Below the pieces are notes generated by a model that saw nothing but the letters and a program-made list of their open reading frames with translations, was not told the origin of the DNA and made no database searches. From CAYJQO01 sp964372445 (GTDB taxonomy: Bacteria; Patescibacteriota; Minisyncoccia; UBA6257; GWB1-50-10), in contig CAYJQO010000005.1 in the NCBI GenBank assembly GCA_964372445.1, positions 1-35,994 of the forward strand: 35,994 bases of DNA. The letters run 5' to 3'. A program made the position numbers and the translations under genes. This document shows, in pieces, positions 14,317 through 21,138 of the stretch. The first letter of the stretch is position 1; every line of letters begins with the position of its first letter.

Positions 14317-14604
14317 TCACCTCCTCTCGTGTGAATTTAAACATCCACTGGGTGGATTTGAAAGGAGCTCTACGATTGCATCCGCAATAGTGGTTCCCAC
14401 CAAATGATCAAGCCAGTACCACTAGCCGTTCGGATTCACTTCCAAGAAGTACCAGTCGCTACTCTCTCGGCTCACTACGAAATCGAACGCTCCAAATGAG
14501 AGCCCGAGGTCTGCCATTAGTTGGTAGCACCTCCCCAGAATGCTTGGCGGCGTTTCAATGGCGCGGTATGGTTAAGCCAGAACGTGTTCGAATCTCCATT
14601 CTAT
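14317..14604 (-). pseudogene. Eroded C-terminal part of a graspetide-type ATP-grasp ligase
   Basis: Reading 96 codons from 14604 gives IEWRF, then PYRAIETPPSILGRC, LMADLGLSFGAFDFVV, WYFLEVNPNG, WYWLDHLVG and IADAIVELL, i.e. the C-terminal metal- and ATP-binding end of microviridin-type (MvdC/MvdD-like) ligases, whose hallmark is FLEvNPxGQW. Two nonsense codons break it: TAA at 14572-14574 and TAG at 14422-14424, the latter exactly where the Gln of NPNGQW belongs (CAG to TAG). The N-terminal two thirds are absent; the upstream DNA is a terminator and the DUF378 gene. TAG is a normal stop in neighbouring genes, so recoding is unlikely. The frame ends with TGA at 14317-14319 inside the precursor's ribosome site. 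Confidence 0.75.
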
Positions 14605-14679
14605 AGAGTTATACAAAATACTGGTTAGAAAGTAGCACCGCTGTACTATTTCGTCAACTATCTCACTCGAGGCAAAAAC

Positions 14680-14707
14680 GAGCCGCGCGGATACTGCCGC
14701 GCGGCTC
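14680..14707 (-). terminator. Rho-independent terminator after the DUF378 gene
   Basis: GAGCCGCGCGG (14680-14690) and CCGCGCGGCTC (14697-14707) form an 11-bp perfect stem with a six-base loop; on the minus strand it is followed by GTTTTTG. Confidence 0.85.
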
Positions 14708-14733
14708 TGTTGGATCTTAACATCCACTCCTCC

Positions 14734-14973
14734 TTACATCGTCTTCATCGGCATGCCCTGGCTGGACCCGCTCGTGCATTGCTTGCAGTGCTGCTTGTGC
14801 ATCACCACCTCGGTGATGGCCGCGAGCCCGACTAAGACGTAAATCACGCGCGAAACCGCCGCCTCCATCCCGCCGAAGATGCTCCCGATGTCCCAGCTGA
14901 AGAGCCCGACGAACAGCCAGTTCAACCCCCCAATGACGAGGAGGATGAAGGCCGCCGTGTGCAATCCTTTCAT
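14734..14973 (-). CDS. DUF378 family small membrane protein
   Basis: 79 aa. Two hydrophobic helices (about residues 7-27 and 38-59) with the family motif VIGGLNWLFVGLFSWDIG (13-30) and RVIYVLVGLAAITEV. DUF378 proteins are short two-helix membrane proteins of unknown role, widespread in bacteria. A Cys pair in HKQHCKQC (60-67) follows the second helix and is a common feature of such members in Patescibacteria. A TATAAT -10 hexamer lies upstream at about 15025-15030 on the minus strand. Single-gene unit with its own terminator. Confidence 0.88.
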   Translation of the reverse strand: MKGLHTAAFILLVIGGLNWLFVGLFSWDIGSIFGGMEAAVSRVIYVLVGLAAITEVVMHKQHCKQCTSGSSQGMPMKTM

Positions 14974-15024
14974 ATGTTAGAAATTGACGTACCTCTAAAT
15001 CGACCTTTACCTTATAGCTGATTA

Positions 15025-15030
15025 TACCAA
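15025..15030 (-). promoter_or_regulatory. -10 hexamer for the DUF378 gene
   Basis: TATAAT on the minus strand in the sequence TTTGGTATAATCAGC (TGG-TATAAT, extended -10), about 50 bases upstream of the DUF378 start. Confidence 0.45.
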
Positions 15031-15082
15031 ATTGCAGGTCACAGAAGGCACAAAAGTTCCGTTCGCTTCCTTCAAATCATAA

Positions 15083-15121
15083 AGCAAAACCAGCGCATTG
15101 TTGCCGTGTCCTGGTTTTGCT
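15083..15121 (-). terminator. Terminator of the tRNA cluster
   Basis: AGCAAAACCAG (15083-15093) and CTGGTTTTGCT (15111-15121) form a perfect 11-bp stem with a 17-base loop. It begins one base beyond the 3' end of the split tRNA and is followed on the minus strand by TTATGATTT. Confidence 0.7.
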
Positions 15122-15122
15122 G

Positions 15123-15415
15123 TGGACCCGAGGGGAATCGAACCCCTATCTCCCGGATGTCACCGCACTTTCCCGAGCGAAGCGAGGTTTAAGTGCGCGA
15201 TCCCGCATAATAATACGCTGTGGACCGTAGCGGATTCGAACCGCTGACCTCCACATTGCAAATGTGGCGCTCTACCAACTGAGCTAACGGCCCTTACAAT
15301 GTTTCCTATTTCAGAATAGCGGAAAGTGCGGGATCCTTGCAAATGCAGCCGCTCGCATCCGCTCGCGGGCATTATGCGGGACAAACCGGGTGCTCTGCCA
15401 CTAAGCTACAGGCCC
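15123..15415 (-). tRNA. Split tRNA gene (Val-UAC or Thr-UGU) interrupted in the anticodon loop
   Basis: The 5' half (15415 down to about 15383) has acceptor GGGCCTG, D-arm GCTT-loop-GAGC and anticodon 5' stem CCCGG. The 3' half (about 15160 down to 15123) has anticodon 3' stem CCGGG, a T-arm AGGGG-TTCGATT-CCCCT and acceptor CGGGTCC with A73. Acceptor strands pair seven of seven (two GU pairs) and the anticodon stem five of five, so the halves belong together. About 222 bp separate them. Joining after T34 and before A35 gives loop TTTACAT (Val, UAC); joining after T36 gives TTTGTAT (Thr, UGU). The Val join leaves a U before and a G at the end of the insert, as group I introns do, and matches the insertion point of tRNA-Leu(UAA) introns. 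Confidence 0.7.
15221..15293 (-). tRNA. tRNA-Ala (anticodon TGC), nested inside the split tRNA
   Basis: A complete 73-nt cloverleaf: acceptor GGGCCGT/ACGGTCC with A73, D-arm GCTC-loop-GAGC, anticodon arm CCACA-TTTGCAA-TGTGG and T-arm AGCGG-TTCGAAT-CCGCT. The G3-U70 pair, the alanine identity element, is present. The 3' CCA is not encoded (CAG follows). The gene lies wholly within the 222-bp insert of the split tRNA, on the same strand. Confidence 0.95.
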
Positions 15416-15421
15416 AGGGAA

Positions 15422-15496
15422 TGGTGGGCACGGATGGAATCGAACCATCGACCTCTATCTTATCAGGATAGCGTTCTACCACTGAACTACGTGCCC
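15422..15496 (-). tRNA. tRNA-Ile (anticodon GAT)
   Basis: Cloverleaf with acceptor GGGCACG/CGTGCCC, D-arm GTTC-AGTGGTA-GAAC, anticodon arm CTATC-CTGATAA-GATAG and T-arm GATGG-TTCGATT-CCATC. A73 is followed by encoded CCA (15422-15425 on plus read TGGT). The split tRNA starts six bases downstream. First gene of the tRNA cluster. Confidence 0.95.
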
Positions 15497-15521
15497 GTAA
15501 GACGGATCTCAGGCGGGCGGG

Positions 15522-15535
15522 TACCACTGAACTAC
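15522..15535 (-). repeat. tRNA D-arm fragment, direct repeat of tRNA-Ile
   Basis: The 14-mer GTAGTTCAGTGGTA on the minus strand occurs here and again in tRNA-Ile (15477-15490). The rest of a tRNA is missing (no GAAC partner strand), so this is a truncated tRNA relic just upstream of tRNA-Ile. Confidence 0.5.
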
Positions 15536-15547
15536 ACACTCGCTACG

Positions 15548-15763
15548 CTACTTCGTTGTCAAGTGTAGCTGCTCAAATCCGTCAGTGTCAAACGAAATCT
15601 TTGTCACCGCCTGCACCTCAATGTTCAACCCGCGGTTGACCCGCGCCGCGAGGCTGAACGAGGCATAGATGAAGAACGCGATGAGCGCGAGACTGAACCC
15701 CGCCGCAGCGACGGAGAGCCGGATCTGCCTGGGCCCTTGCCCGCCGGTAGGTGCGGTCATCAT
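15548..15763 (-). CDS. Small single-pass membrane protein, pilus-operon partner
   Basis: 71 aa with one hydrophobic segment (LSVAAAGFSLALIAFFIYASFSLAARVN, about residues 16-43, shown in parts LSVAAAGFSLALIAFFIYA and SFSLAARVN). After it a short extracytoplasmic tail. No family recognised. Its ATG overlaps the stop of the PilO-like gene (ATGA at 15763-15760), so it is translated together with it and probably belongs to the same pilus/secretion assembly. It could be a truncated pilus accessory protein or a species-specific partner. Confidence 0.7.
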   Translation of the reverse strand: MMTAPTGGQGPRQIRLSVAAAGFSLALIAFFIYASFSLAARVNRGLNIEVQAVTKISFDTDGFEQLHLTTK

Positions 15764-16293
15764 GGCGCGGTCTTCCGGAAATACACGCGTCCGCGGAGAT
15801 CGGCCTCGTTCCGCCCCTCAACGCGAGCCATCGCCAGGCTATTGGGCTCGGTAAGGTACTTGAAGTCAAGGAGCGTCTTCATGAATGAAATCAGCTTCCC
15901 CAGATCTCCCCGAAGATCCAGCTTGAACCGGAACGATCCAATATTGCCCTTGGTTGCCGGCACCTCATCGATCAGGAGGAATGAGGAGGAGAGGCCGGCC
16001 GCGCTCGCAAAGGAACGGACGTCCTCGCCAACCTTCAGGAGCTGCACCTGCTCCGGGACAAGCCGGTGGAGCACCCCTATCTCCGCCTTGGCCTTGCCCT
16101 CATACTCCGATTTCATAGCGGCGAGGACCGCTAGCATTGCCGATCGCTTAATGTTTTCCTTCCGCGCGAGGGATACCTCGTTGCTCAAGGTGTTCACCTT
16201 CCACGCCAGGTAGGCAAGCGCTCCAGAGAGCACCGCGACGATGGCAATCGAGATGCCGATCGTGGTGATGAGCTTCCTCTGAAATGGCTTCAT
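15760..16293 (-). CDS. pilO: PilO-like type IV pilus assembly protein
   Basis: 177 aa, bitopic inner-membrane protein. Residues 8-30 are the membrane helix (LITTIGISIAIVAVLSGALAYLA), a coiled-coil-like stretch follows (KVNTLSNEVSLARKENIKR), and the periplasmic part LHRLVPEQVQLLKVGEDVRSFASAAGLS ... FRFKLDLRGDLGKLISFMKTLLDF has the ferredoxin-like pattern of PilO (residues about 77-147, abbreviated). Such proteins align the secretin and motor subcomplexes; Patescibacteria commonly encode type IV pili. No PilM, PilN or PilT neighbour is present here. A TAAGAT hexamer on the minus strand (16354-16359) could be its -10. Confidence 0.6.
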   Translation of the reverse strand: MKPFQRKLITTIGISIAIVAVLSGALAYLAWKVNTLSNEVSLARKENIKRSAMLAVLAAMKSEYEGKAKAEIGVLHRLVPEQVQLLKVGEDVRSFASAAGLSSSFLLIDEVPATKGNIGSFRFKLDLRGDLGKLISFMKTLLDFKYLTEPNSLAMARVEGRNEADLRGRVYFRKTAP

Positions 16294-16353
16294 GTGATGG
16301 AGCGGGCGCGGCTACAGAACCCAACTTGAATTACCTGCGCTTCACCGATACTA

Positions 16354-16362
16354 TCTTACCAT
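16354..16362. promoter_or_regulatory. Overlapping divergent -10 elements for pilO and dprA
   Basis: On plus, TACCAT (16357-16362) ends six bases before the dprA ATG. On minus, TGG-TAAGAT (TAAGAT 16354-16359) points at pilO. The two overlap, so initiation in one direction would exclude the other. Confidence 0.4.
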
Positions 16363-16368
16363 ACCTAC

Positions 16369-17250
16369 ATGGGACGATCCATCGAGCAGATTGTCAAAAA
16401 CGACGTGCGCTACCCCGAGCTCCTCGGGACGATTCCAGGCCCACCCGAGGCGCTTTTCGTTTTGGGAACGTTCCCCGCACCGGCACCCGCGATCGCGATC
16501 GTCGGTACACGCAAGGCCACCACGGAGGGGAAGCGCACCGCCTATGAGCTTGCCCGCGCACTCTCCGAGCGCGGCATGACCGTGGTGAGCGGGCTTGCCC
16601 TGGGCATCGATGCCGCGGCCCACGAGGGGGCACTCGCCGGCGGCGGCCGCACCGTGGCCGTGCTCGCGAACGGCCTCGACCAGATCTACCCTAGGGTGCA
16701 CGAACGCCTCGCGGAAGAAATCCTTGCGCGCGGCGGCGCCATTGTCTCCGAGTACCCATCGGGCACACCGCCCCTCCCCCACCGCTTCCTCGAGCGGAAC
16801 CGCATCGTGAGCGGCCTCTCAATCGGCGTCATCCTCGTCGAGGTGCCGATCCACTCCGGGGCGCTTGTCACCGCCCGCCACGCCCTCGACCAAGGTCGGG
16901 AGGTATTCGTGGTCCCCGGACCGGCACGCCACCCTAACTTCCGAGGTTCCCACCTCCTCATCCGAAACGGCGCACGCCTCGCCACGAGCCCCGAGGACAT
17001 CTTTGAGGATCTGACCGGCGCCTATCCGGAAACCGCCGCAGCGGCCACCAACTCGGAGCGAGGAGCGATGCCAGAGGATGAGGCCTCTCGGCTCATCATT
17101 GGAGCACTGCGAGGGAGCCGCGCAGCGCTCACCCGTGACGAGCTCATCGCGGCAACCAAACTTGAACCTCACGTGGTCGCGCAGCGGCTCACCTTCCTCA
17201 CCTTCGACGGAAAAGCTGTAGAACGGAACGGAAAATTTGAAGCAGCATGA
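16369..17250 (+). CDS. dprA: DNA-processing protein DprA
   Basis: 293 aa. Loads RecA on incoming single-stranded DNA during natural transformation. The Rossmann core is complete: AIAIVGTRKAT (about 41-51), VVSGLALGIDAAAHEGAL (71-88), VAVLANGLDQIYP (95-107), the RNRIVSGLS segment (142-150), LVTARHALDQGREVFVVPG (165-183). The C-terminal 50 residues (DEASRLIIGALRGSRAALTRDEL ... VVAQRLTFLTFDGKAVERNG) form a winged helix of the DprA type. The N-terminal SAM-like domain of longer homologues is absent. A competence protein next to pilus genes fits natural DNA uptake. The message looks leaderless. Confidence 0.95.
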   Translation: MGRSIEQIVKNDVRYPELLGTIPGPPEALFVLGTFPAPAPAIAIVGTRKATTEGKRTAYELARALSERGMTVVSGLALGIDAAAHEGALAGGGRTVAVLANGLDQIYPRVHERLAEEILARGGAIVSEYPSGTPPLPHRFLERNRIVSGLSIGVILVEVPIHSGALVTARHALDQGREVFVVPGPARHPNFRGSHLLIRNGARLATSPEDIFEDLTGAYPETAAAATNSERGAMPEDEASRLIIGALRGSRAALTRDELIAATKLEPHVVAQRLTFLTFDGKAVERNGKFEAA

Positions 17251-17401
17251 ATTCCATGAGAGGCAGCGCAGTAACCATGAATCCCGTTAGAGGCAGTCAG
17301 ATGGTATGAATATGTTATATGCAATGAATGCCGCTACGCGTTACCAAAAGGTCTTACGGTGTACGTGCGGTCGCCGTGGGGCGACCTGCCTCTAACGGGA
17401 T
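17247..17401. repeat. Three-copy AGAGGCAG repeat; 16-bp inverted pair spans the topA start
   Basis: Copies at 17247-17266 and 17277-17296 are direct repeats on a 30-bp spacing (16 of 20 identical). The second contains ATCCCGTTAGAGGCAG (17281-17296), whose exact reverse complement is at 17386-17401. The right arm includes the first two bases of the topA ATG. A smaller hairpin, GGTCGCC/GGCGACC (17369-17386), lies between. Confidence 0.85.
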
Positions 17402-19568
17402 GAACCTGATTATTGTTGAATCCCCCACCAAGACAAAGACGATCTCAAAGTATCTCGACCGGTCGTTTGAAATCCTCGCCAGCGTTGGGCACATTCGCGA
17501 CCTCCCAAAGAGCAACCGGAAGGCGATCGATATCTCCCACGGCTTCGTCCCTCACTACGAAATCACCAAGGGCAAGGAGCGCGTGGTCGAGGACATTAAG
17601 CGGCACGCGAAGCACGCCGAGGCGGTGTACCTTGCCACGGACCCTGACCGCGAGGGCGAGGCAATCGCCTGGCACATCAAAGAAGCGTGCGGCCTTGGGG
17701 ATCCGAAGCGAATCGTGTTCCACGAGATCACCGAAGAGGCCGTAAAGGAAGCCCTGCAGCACCCCAGGGAGATCGATCTCCACCTCCTCAAAGCACAGGA
17801 GGCACGGAGGGTGCTCGACCGCCTCGTCGGCTACGACCTCTCGGGCCTCATCTGGAAAAAGGTCCGCTACGGCCTCTCCGCCGGCCGGGTACAGTCCCCC
17901 GCGCTCAGGATCCTCATGGAGCGGGAGCGAGAAATCCGCGCATTCATTCCGGTGCGGTACTGGACTATTTCGGGGATGTTTCGAACGAAGTCAGGCGCGG
18001 ACCTCACCCTCGCCTGCGAGGAGGAACCACGGGATGAAGGGACAGCGGAGCGTATCCTGGAGGTGGCGCGTGCCAACCCCTGGGCCGTCACCGGGGTCAA
18101 GGAAACCGAGGCGCGGAGGGCACCCCGGCCACCCTTCACCACCTCGACGCTCCAGCAGGCAGCCAGCTCCCGCCTCGGGCTCTCACCATCCCGCACCATG
18201 TCCATTGCCCAACGACTCTACGAGCAGGGATTCATTACCTACATGCGCACGGACAGCGTAGCCCTGAGCCGTGAGGCACTCGGCCAAATCCACCGGGAAA
18301 TTGTCTCGACGCACGGAACGGAGTACCTCGAACCGCGAACGTACGTGACCAAGAGCAAAAATGCCCAAGAGGCCCACGAAGCCATCCGCCCATCGAATGC
18401 CTCCAGAAAGACCGCCGGCCACGCCGAGGAGCAGCAGCGGATCTACCGGCTCATCCGCGAGCGAGCAATCGCCTCGCAGATGGCGGACGCGCGGATGCTC
18501 CGCACGAAGGTTGTTGCCAACGTGACCGCCGGAGCGGCTATTCCAAACTTCTCCACGACCGGGAGCGTGATTGTTTTCCCCGGATGGCTCGCGGCAGATC
18601 CACGGGCGAACGGGGAGGAGGTGGTGCTCCCTAAGCTCACGAGCGGGGAACCTCTCAAGCTCCAAGATGTGCACAAAACGGAGAAGCAGACAGAGCCACC
18701 GCCGCGCTACACGGAGGCCGGGCTGGTGAAGGAACTCGAGAAGCGCGGCATCGGCCGACCGTCCACCTACGCCGCGATCATCCGGACGCTCCTCACCCGG
18801 GGCTACGTAGATAAGGAGGGAAAGGCACTCAAGCCAACCGACACCGGAGACGTGGTGAGCACCTTCCTCGAGCAGCACTTCAGCAGGTACATCAGCGATT
18901 CCTTCACCGCCGAAATGGAGAATGATCTCGATGAGATTGCGGCCGGGAAGCGGGACTACGTGAAAACGCTCAAGGCCTTCTACGGCCCCTTCTCAAAGGA
19001 AGTGCGGTCGAAGGAAAAAATCGAAAAGCTCACCAACCTGGGCGAGGCGAACCCTGGCACGGTTTGCCCTCGCTGCGGGTCGGGGATGCTCGTGAAGCTT
19101 GCCCGGAACGGGAAGTTCCTAAGCTGCAATCGGTTTCCGGAGTGCCTCGGCGCGCGGCAGCTCGACGGGACCGAGCTCGAGGCCCCCAAGGAGACCGGGG
19201 AAGCCTGCCCGGAGTGCAAGGACGGAAAGCTCCTCGAGCGGGAGGGCCGGTTCGGAAAGTTCATCGCATGCTCCAACTACCCGAAATGCAAGTACATCAA
19301 GAACAGTGAAGCGGAGGAGGCCAAGAACCGAACAGGCGTGGCGTGTCCGGAATGCAAGACCGGTGAGCTCGTCGCGCGACGTGGACGCTTCGGCCCGTTC
19401 TACAGCTGCTCCAGCTACCCCACGTGCAAGTTCATCATGAAATCGAAGCCTACGGGAAATCTCTGTAAACTCTGTGGTTCACTGATGATGGAGGGCACGA
19501 AAACCATTCCCGAGCGCTGCAGCAACCGGCAGTGCCCGAACCACAACCCACACAAGCTCAAGGCATAG
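17400..19568 (+). CDS. topA: DNA topoisomerase I
   Basis: 722 aa. Relaxes negative supercoils by a type IA mechanism. I chose ATG 17400 because MNLIIVESPTKTKTISKYL is the canonical start of the Toprim domain; an upstream ATG (17328) would add 24 residues drawn from repeat DNA. Toprim acidic residues lie in VESP (E7) and TDPDREGEAIAWH (about 82-94). The active-site tyrosine is in QGFITYMRTDS, about residue 280. The C-terminus carries three topoisomerase-type C4 zinc ribbons (CPRCG...C..C; CPEC...C..C; CPEC...C..C) and a fourth CKLCG...C..C. No Shine-Dalgarno is visible; the start sits inside an inverted repeat arm. Converges on map with 19 bp between stops. Confidence 0.97.
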   Translation: MNLIIVESPTKTKTISKYLDRSFEILASVGHIRDLPKSNRKAIDISHGFVPHYEITKGKERVVEDIKRHAKHAEAVYLATDPDREGEAIAWHIKEACGLGDPKRIVFHEITEEAVKEALQHPREIDLHLLKAQEARRVLDRLVGYDLSGLIWKKVRYGLSAGRVQSPALRILMEREREIRAFIPVRYWTISGMFRTKSGADLTLACEEEPRDEGTAERILEVARANPWAVTGVKETEARRAPRPPFTTSTLQQAASSRLGLSPSRTMSIAQRLYEQGFITYMRTDSVALSREALGQIHREIVSTHGTEYLEPRTYVTKSKNAQEAHEAIRPSNASRKTAGHAEEQQRIYRLIRERAIASQMADARMLRTKVVANVTAGAAIPNFSTTGSVIVFPGWLAADPRANGEEVVLPKLTSGEPLKLQDVHKTEKQTEPPPRYTEAGLVKELEKRGIGRPSTYAAIIRTLLTRGYVDKEGKALKPTDTGDVVSTFLEQHFSRYISDSFTAEMENDLDEIAAGKRDYVKTLKAFYGPFSKEVRSKEKIEKLTNLGEANPGTVCPRCGSGMLVKLARNGKFLSCNRFPECLGARQLDGTELEAPKETGEACPECKDGKLLEREGRFGKFIACSNYPKCKYIKNSEAEEAKNRTGVACPECKTGELVARRGRFGPFYSCSSYPTCKFIMKSKPTGNLCKLCGSLMMEGTKTIPERCSNRQCPNHNPHKLKA

Positions 19569-19587
19569 GCTCGGCAGGGGCCTGCAC

Positions 19588-20349
19588 CTACCGCGCCGTA
19601 AGGATCTCACAACCGTTTGCGGTAATCACCACGGTATGCTCGAAGTGCGCGGAGAGGCTACCGTCCCGGGTGGTGTAGCTCCCGTCCGGGCGGCTTACGA
19701 TGTCGGGGGAGCCGACGCTCACCATCGGTTCAATGGCGAGCACGAGGCCAGGCTTGAGCTCAAGCCCCTCTCCACGCCTGCCGTAGTTGTGCACGGTCGG
19801 ATCTTCGTGGAGCAAGAAACCAACGCCATGGCCGGTGAGGCCCCTGATGATGTGGAAACCCGCCGATCGAACCACGGACTCAATCGCTGCGCCGAGGTCA
19901 CCCAGGCGCTGCCCGCTCCTGCACTCCCCTACGGCTGCACGGAGCGCATCCTCGGTTGCCTCGAGGAGCCGACGCGCCTGCGGCAAGATTGGCTCGATGC
20001 CAACGGTCACCGCGGCATCTGTGAAGTACCCACGGTAGTCAACACCGGCGTCAATGGAGAGCAAGTCGCCGCGGCACAGCGCGTAACCGGTAGGCAAACC
20101 ATGAACCACGGTGCCGTTCACCGAGGTGCAGATGGCGCTCGGGTATGGTGCTCGCGCCCCTTCGGGGGTGTAACCAAGGAAAGCCGATTTGGCGTGCGCC
20201 GATGCGAGCAATTCGCGTGCCTTGGCATCGAGGGATGCGAGCGTCGTACCCTCGCGAGCCAAAGCTGAGAGGCTTGAGAGGAGATCGGCGAGGATCCGGC
20301 CCGAGGCCCGGAGCATCTCCAAGTCACGCTCCGTCTTGAGTCGTACCAT
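19588..20349 (-). CDS. map: Methionine aminopeptidase, type I
   Basis: 253 aa. Removes N-terminal Met from nascent proteins. The five metal ligands of the pita-bread fold are all present: Asp100 in SIDAGVDYRG, Asp111 in FTDAAVTVG, His174 in GHGVG, Glu207 in AIEPMV and Glu237 in FEHTV. The substrate-loop His83 is in VVHGLP. No N-terminal zinc-finger extension. It begins five bases after the adk stop, keeping the conserved adk-map pair of ribosomal operons, although infA and the alpha-operon genes that normally follow are replaced by convergent topA. Confidence 0.97.
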   Translation of the reverse strand: MVRLKTERDLEMLRASGRILADLLSSLSALAREGTTLASLDAKARELLASAHAKSAFLGYTPEGARAPYPSAICTSVNGTVVHGLPTGYALCRGDLLSIDAGVDYRGYFTDAAVTVGIEPILPQARRLLEATEDALRAAVGECRSGQRLGDLGAAIESVVRSAGFHIIRGLTGHGVGFLLHEDPTVHNYGRRGEGLELKPGLVLAIEPMVSVGSPDIVSRPDGSYTTRDGSLSAHFEHTVVITANGCEILTAR

Positions 20350-20354
20350 GCCAG

Positions 20355-21047
20355 CTAAACCCGGCGTGAGAGACTGAGCGCCCGTACCGCGTGTTCAAAC
20401 ACCCGATACGGCACGCGCTCCGCAGGAATCTTCAGTACACGGTACCCACGTTGCCGCATCTCGGCGATAATCGGGTAGGTACGGTTTCGATACTCCTTGA
20501 GCCGAACTTTAATGATGCTCGGGTCGTCGAGCGTACGGCGCCGCATCGGTCCGGCACAGAACGCGCAGTGCCGGCTCTTGGCGCTTGCGAGAATCGGCAA
20601 CCCGCAGACCGAGCAGACAAGCCGCGCACCATTCCGGCGCATCGCGGTACGCTCGGCCACGGTAAGCCAGAGCACGGTTACATTCTTTTTACCGTAGAGG
20701 CTGTTGAGGAGCGCCATGAGCCCGCTCCCCCTGCGATCCCCGAACGCCTCGAACGTGGTCCGCGGAGAGCCGCTGAAGACGATGCTCATGCCGGCGCGCG
20801 CCACCTTCTTGGTCTCCGCTTTCACAATGCCTAGCACCCACGCGGGCGTGTTCAGTTTCCCGGTGTCCCAGAGTATGCGCTCCCGGCGGAGCATACGGCT
20901 CTTCGCGGCGGCAGGAGCGTGCAGGTAACCCTCGAGGTAGCGCCCCGTATCGAAATGGATGAAGTTGAACCGCCGCACCAAGAGGTCGGCCTGGGTTCCC
21001 TTGCCCGAACCGGGTGGCCCGTAGATGATGACTGCTTGTTCCTTCAT
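20355..21047 (-). CDS. adk: Adenylate kinase
   Basis: 230 aa. Interconverts AMP, ADP and ATP. P-loop GPPGSGKGTQ at residues 10-19, the AMP-site HFDTGRYLEGYL (31-42) and the LID domain of the zinc type with Cys145, Cys148, Cys161 and Cys164. The NMP-binding segment WDTGKLNTPAWVLG replaces the common pattern with GxLVP, a divergence seen in other reduced genomes. The start ATG 21047 is six bases after an extended TATAAT -10 (21054-21059), so the transcript is probably leaderless; longer N-terminal readings would cross the promoter. First gene of adk-map. Confidence 0.93.
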   Translation of the reverse strand: MKEQAVIIYGPPGSGKGTQADLLVRRFNFIHFDTGRYLEGYLHAPAAAKSRMLRRERILWDTGKLNTPAWVLGIVKAETKKVARAGMSIVFSGSPRTTFEAFGDRRGSGLMALLNSLYGKKNVTVLWLTVAERTAMRRNGARLVCSVCGLPILASAKSRHCAFCAGPMRRRTLDDPSIIKVRLKEYRNRTYPIIAEMRQRGYRVLKIPAERVPYRVFEHAVRALSLSRRV

Positions 21048-21053
21048 GTGCTC

Positions 21054-21062
21054 ATTATACCA
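21054..21062 (-). promoter_or_regulatory. Extended -10 promoter of adk (TGG-TATAAT)
   Basis: Consensus TATAAT (21054-21059) preceded by TGG on the minus strand, six bases before the ATG. Best promoter in the window and a clear example of a leaderless start. It gives adk-map expression independent of the ribosomal operon. Confidence 0.65.
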
Positions 21063-21094
21063 CCCGTGCCGATACATGGAACACCTGAATAATC

Positions 21095-21138
21095 CATTTG
21101 TCATTTATACTCACGATCGTGAGTATAAATGACAAATG
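21095..21138. repeat. 44-nt perfect palindrome between secY region and adk
   Basis: Positions 21095-21116 are the exact reverse complement of 21117-21138, centred on CGATCG (TCACGATCGTGA in the middle). An outer 8-bp pair, CCGTGCCG (21064-21071) and CGGCACGG (21143-21150), extends the symmetry. It has no following T-tract on either strand, so it is not an ordinary terminator. Confidence 0.9.

Noticed and set aside
14317..14604. UAG (and UAA) recoded as sense codons in the ATP-grasp frame
   Set aside because: Many intact neighbouring genes (e.g. truB, map) end in TAG, two different stops interrupt the frame, and the N-terminal part is missing, so erosion is simpler.
15161..15382. Calling the tRNA insert a group I intron outright
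   Set aside because: Insertion point and end bases fit, but without tRNA-Ala only about 150 nt remain and no P7/R/S core motifs are visible, so it is left as an open question.
15326..15568. Plus-strand ORF reading ...MESNHRPLSYQDSVLPLNY...
   Set aside because: A classic false reading frame across tRNA genes on the opposite strand.
17328..17399. Longer topA start at 17328
   Set aside because: The added 24 residues derive from repeat DNA and have no Toprim character; the family begins at MNLIIVESP.
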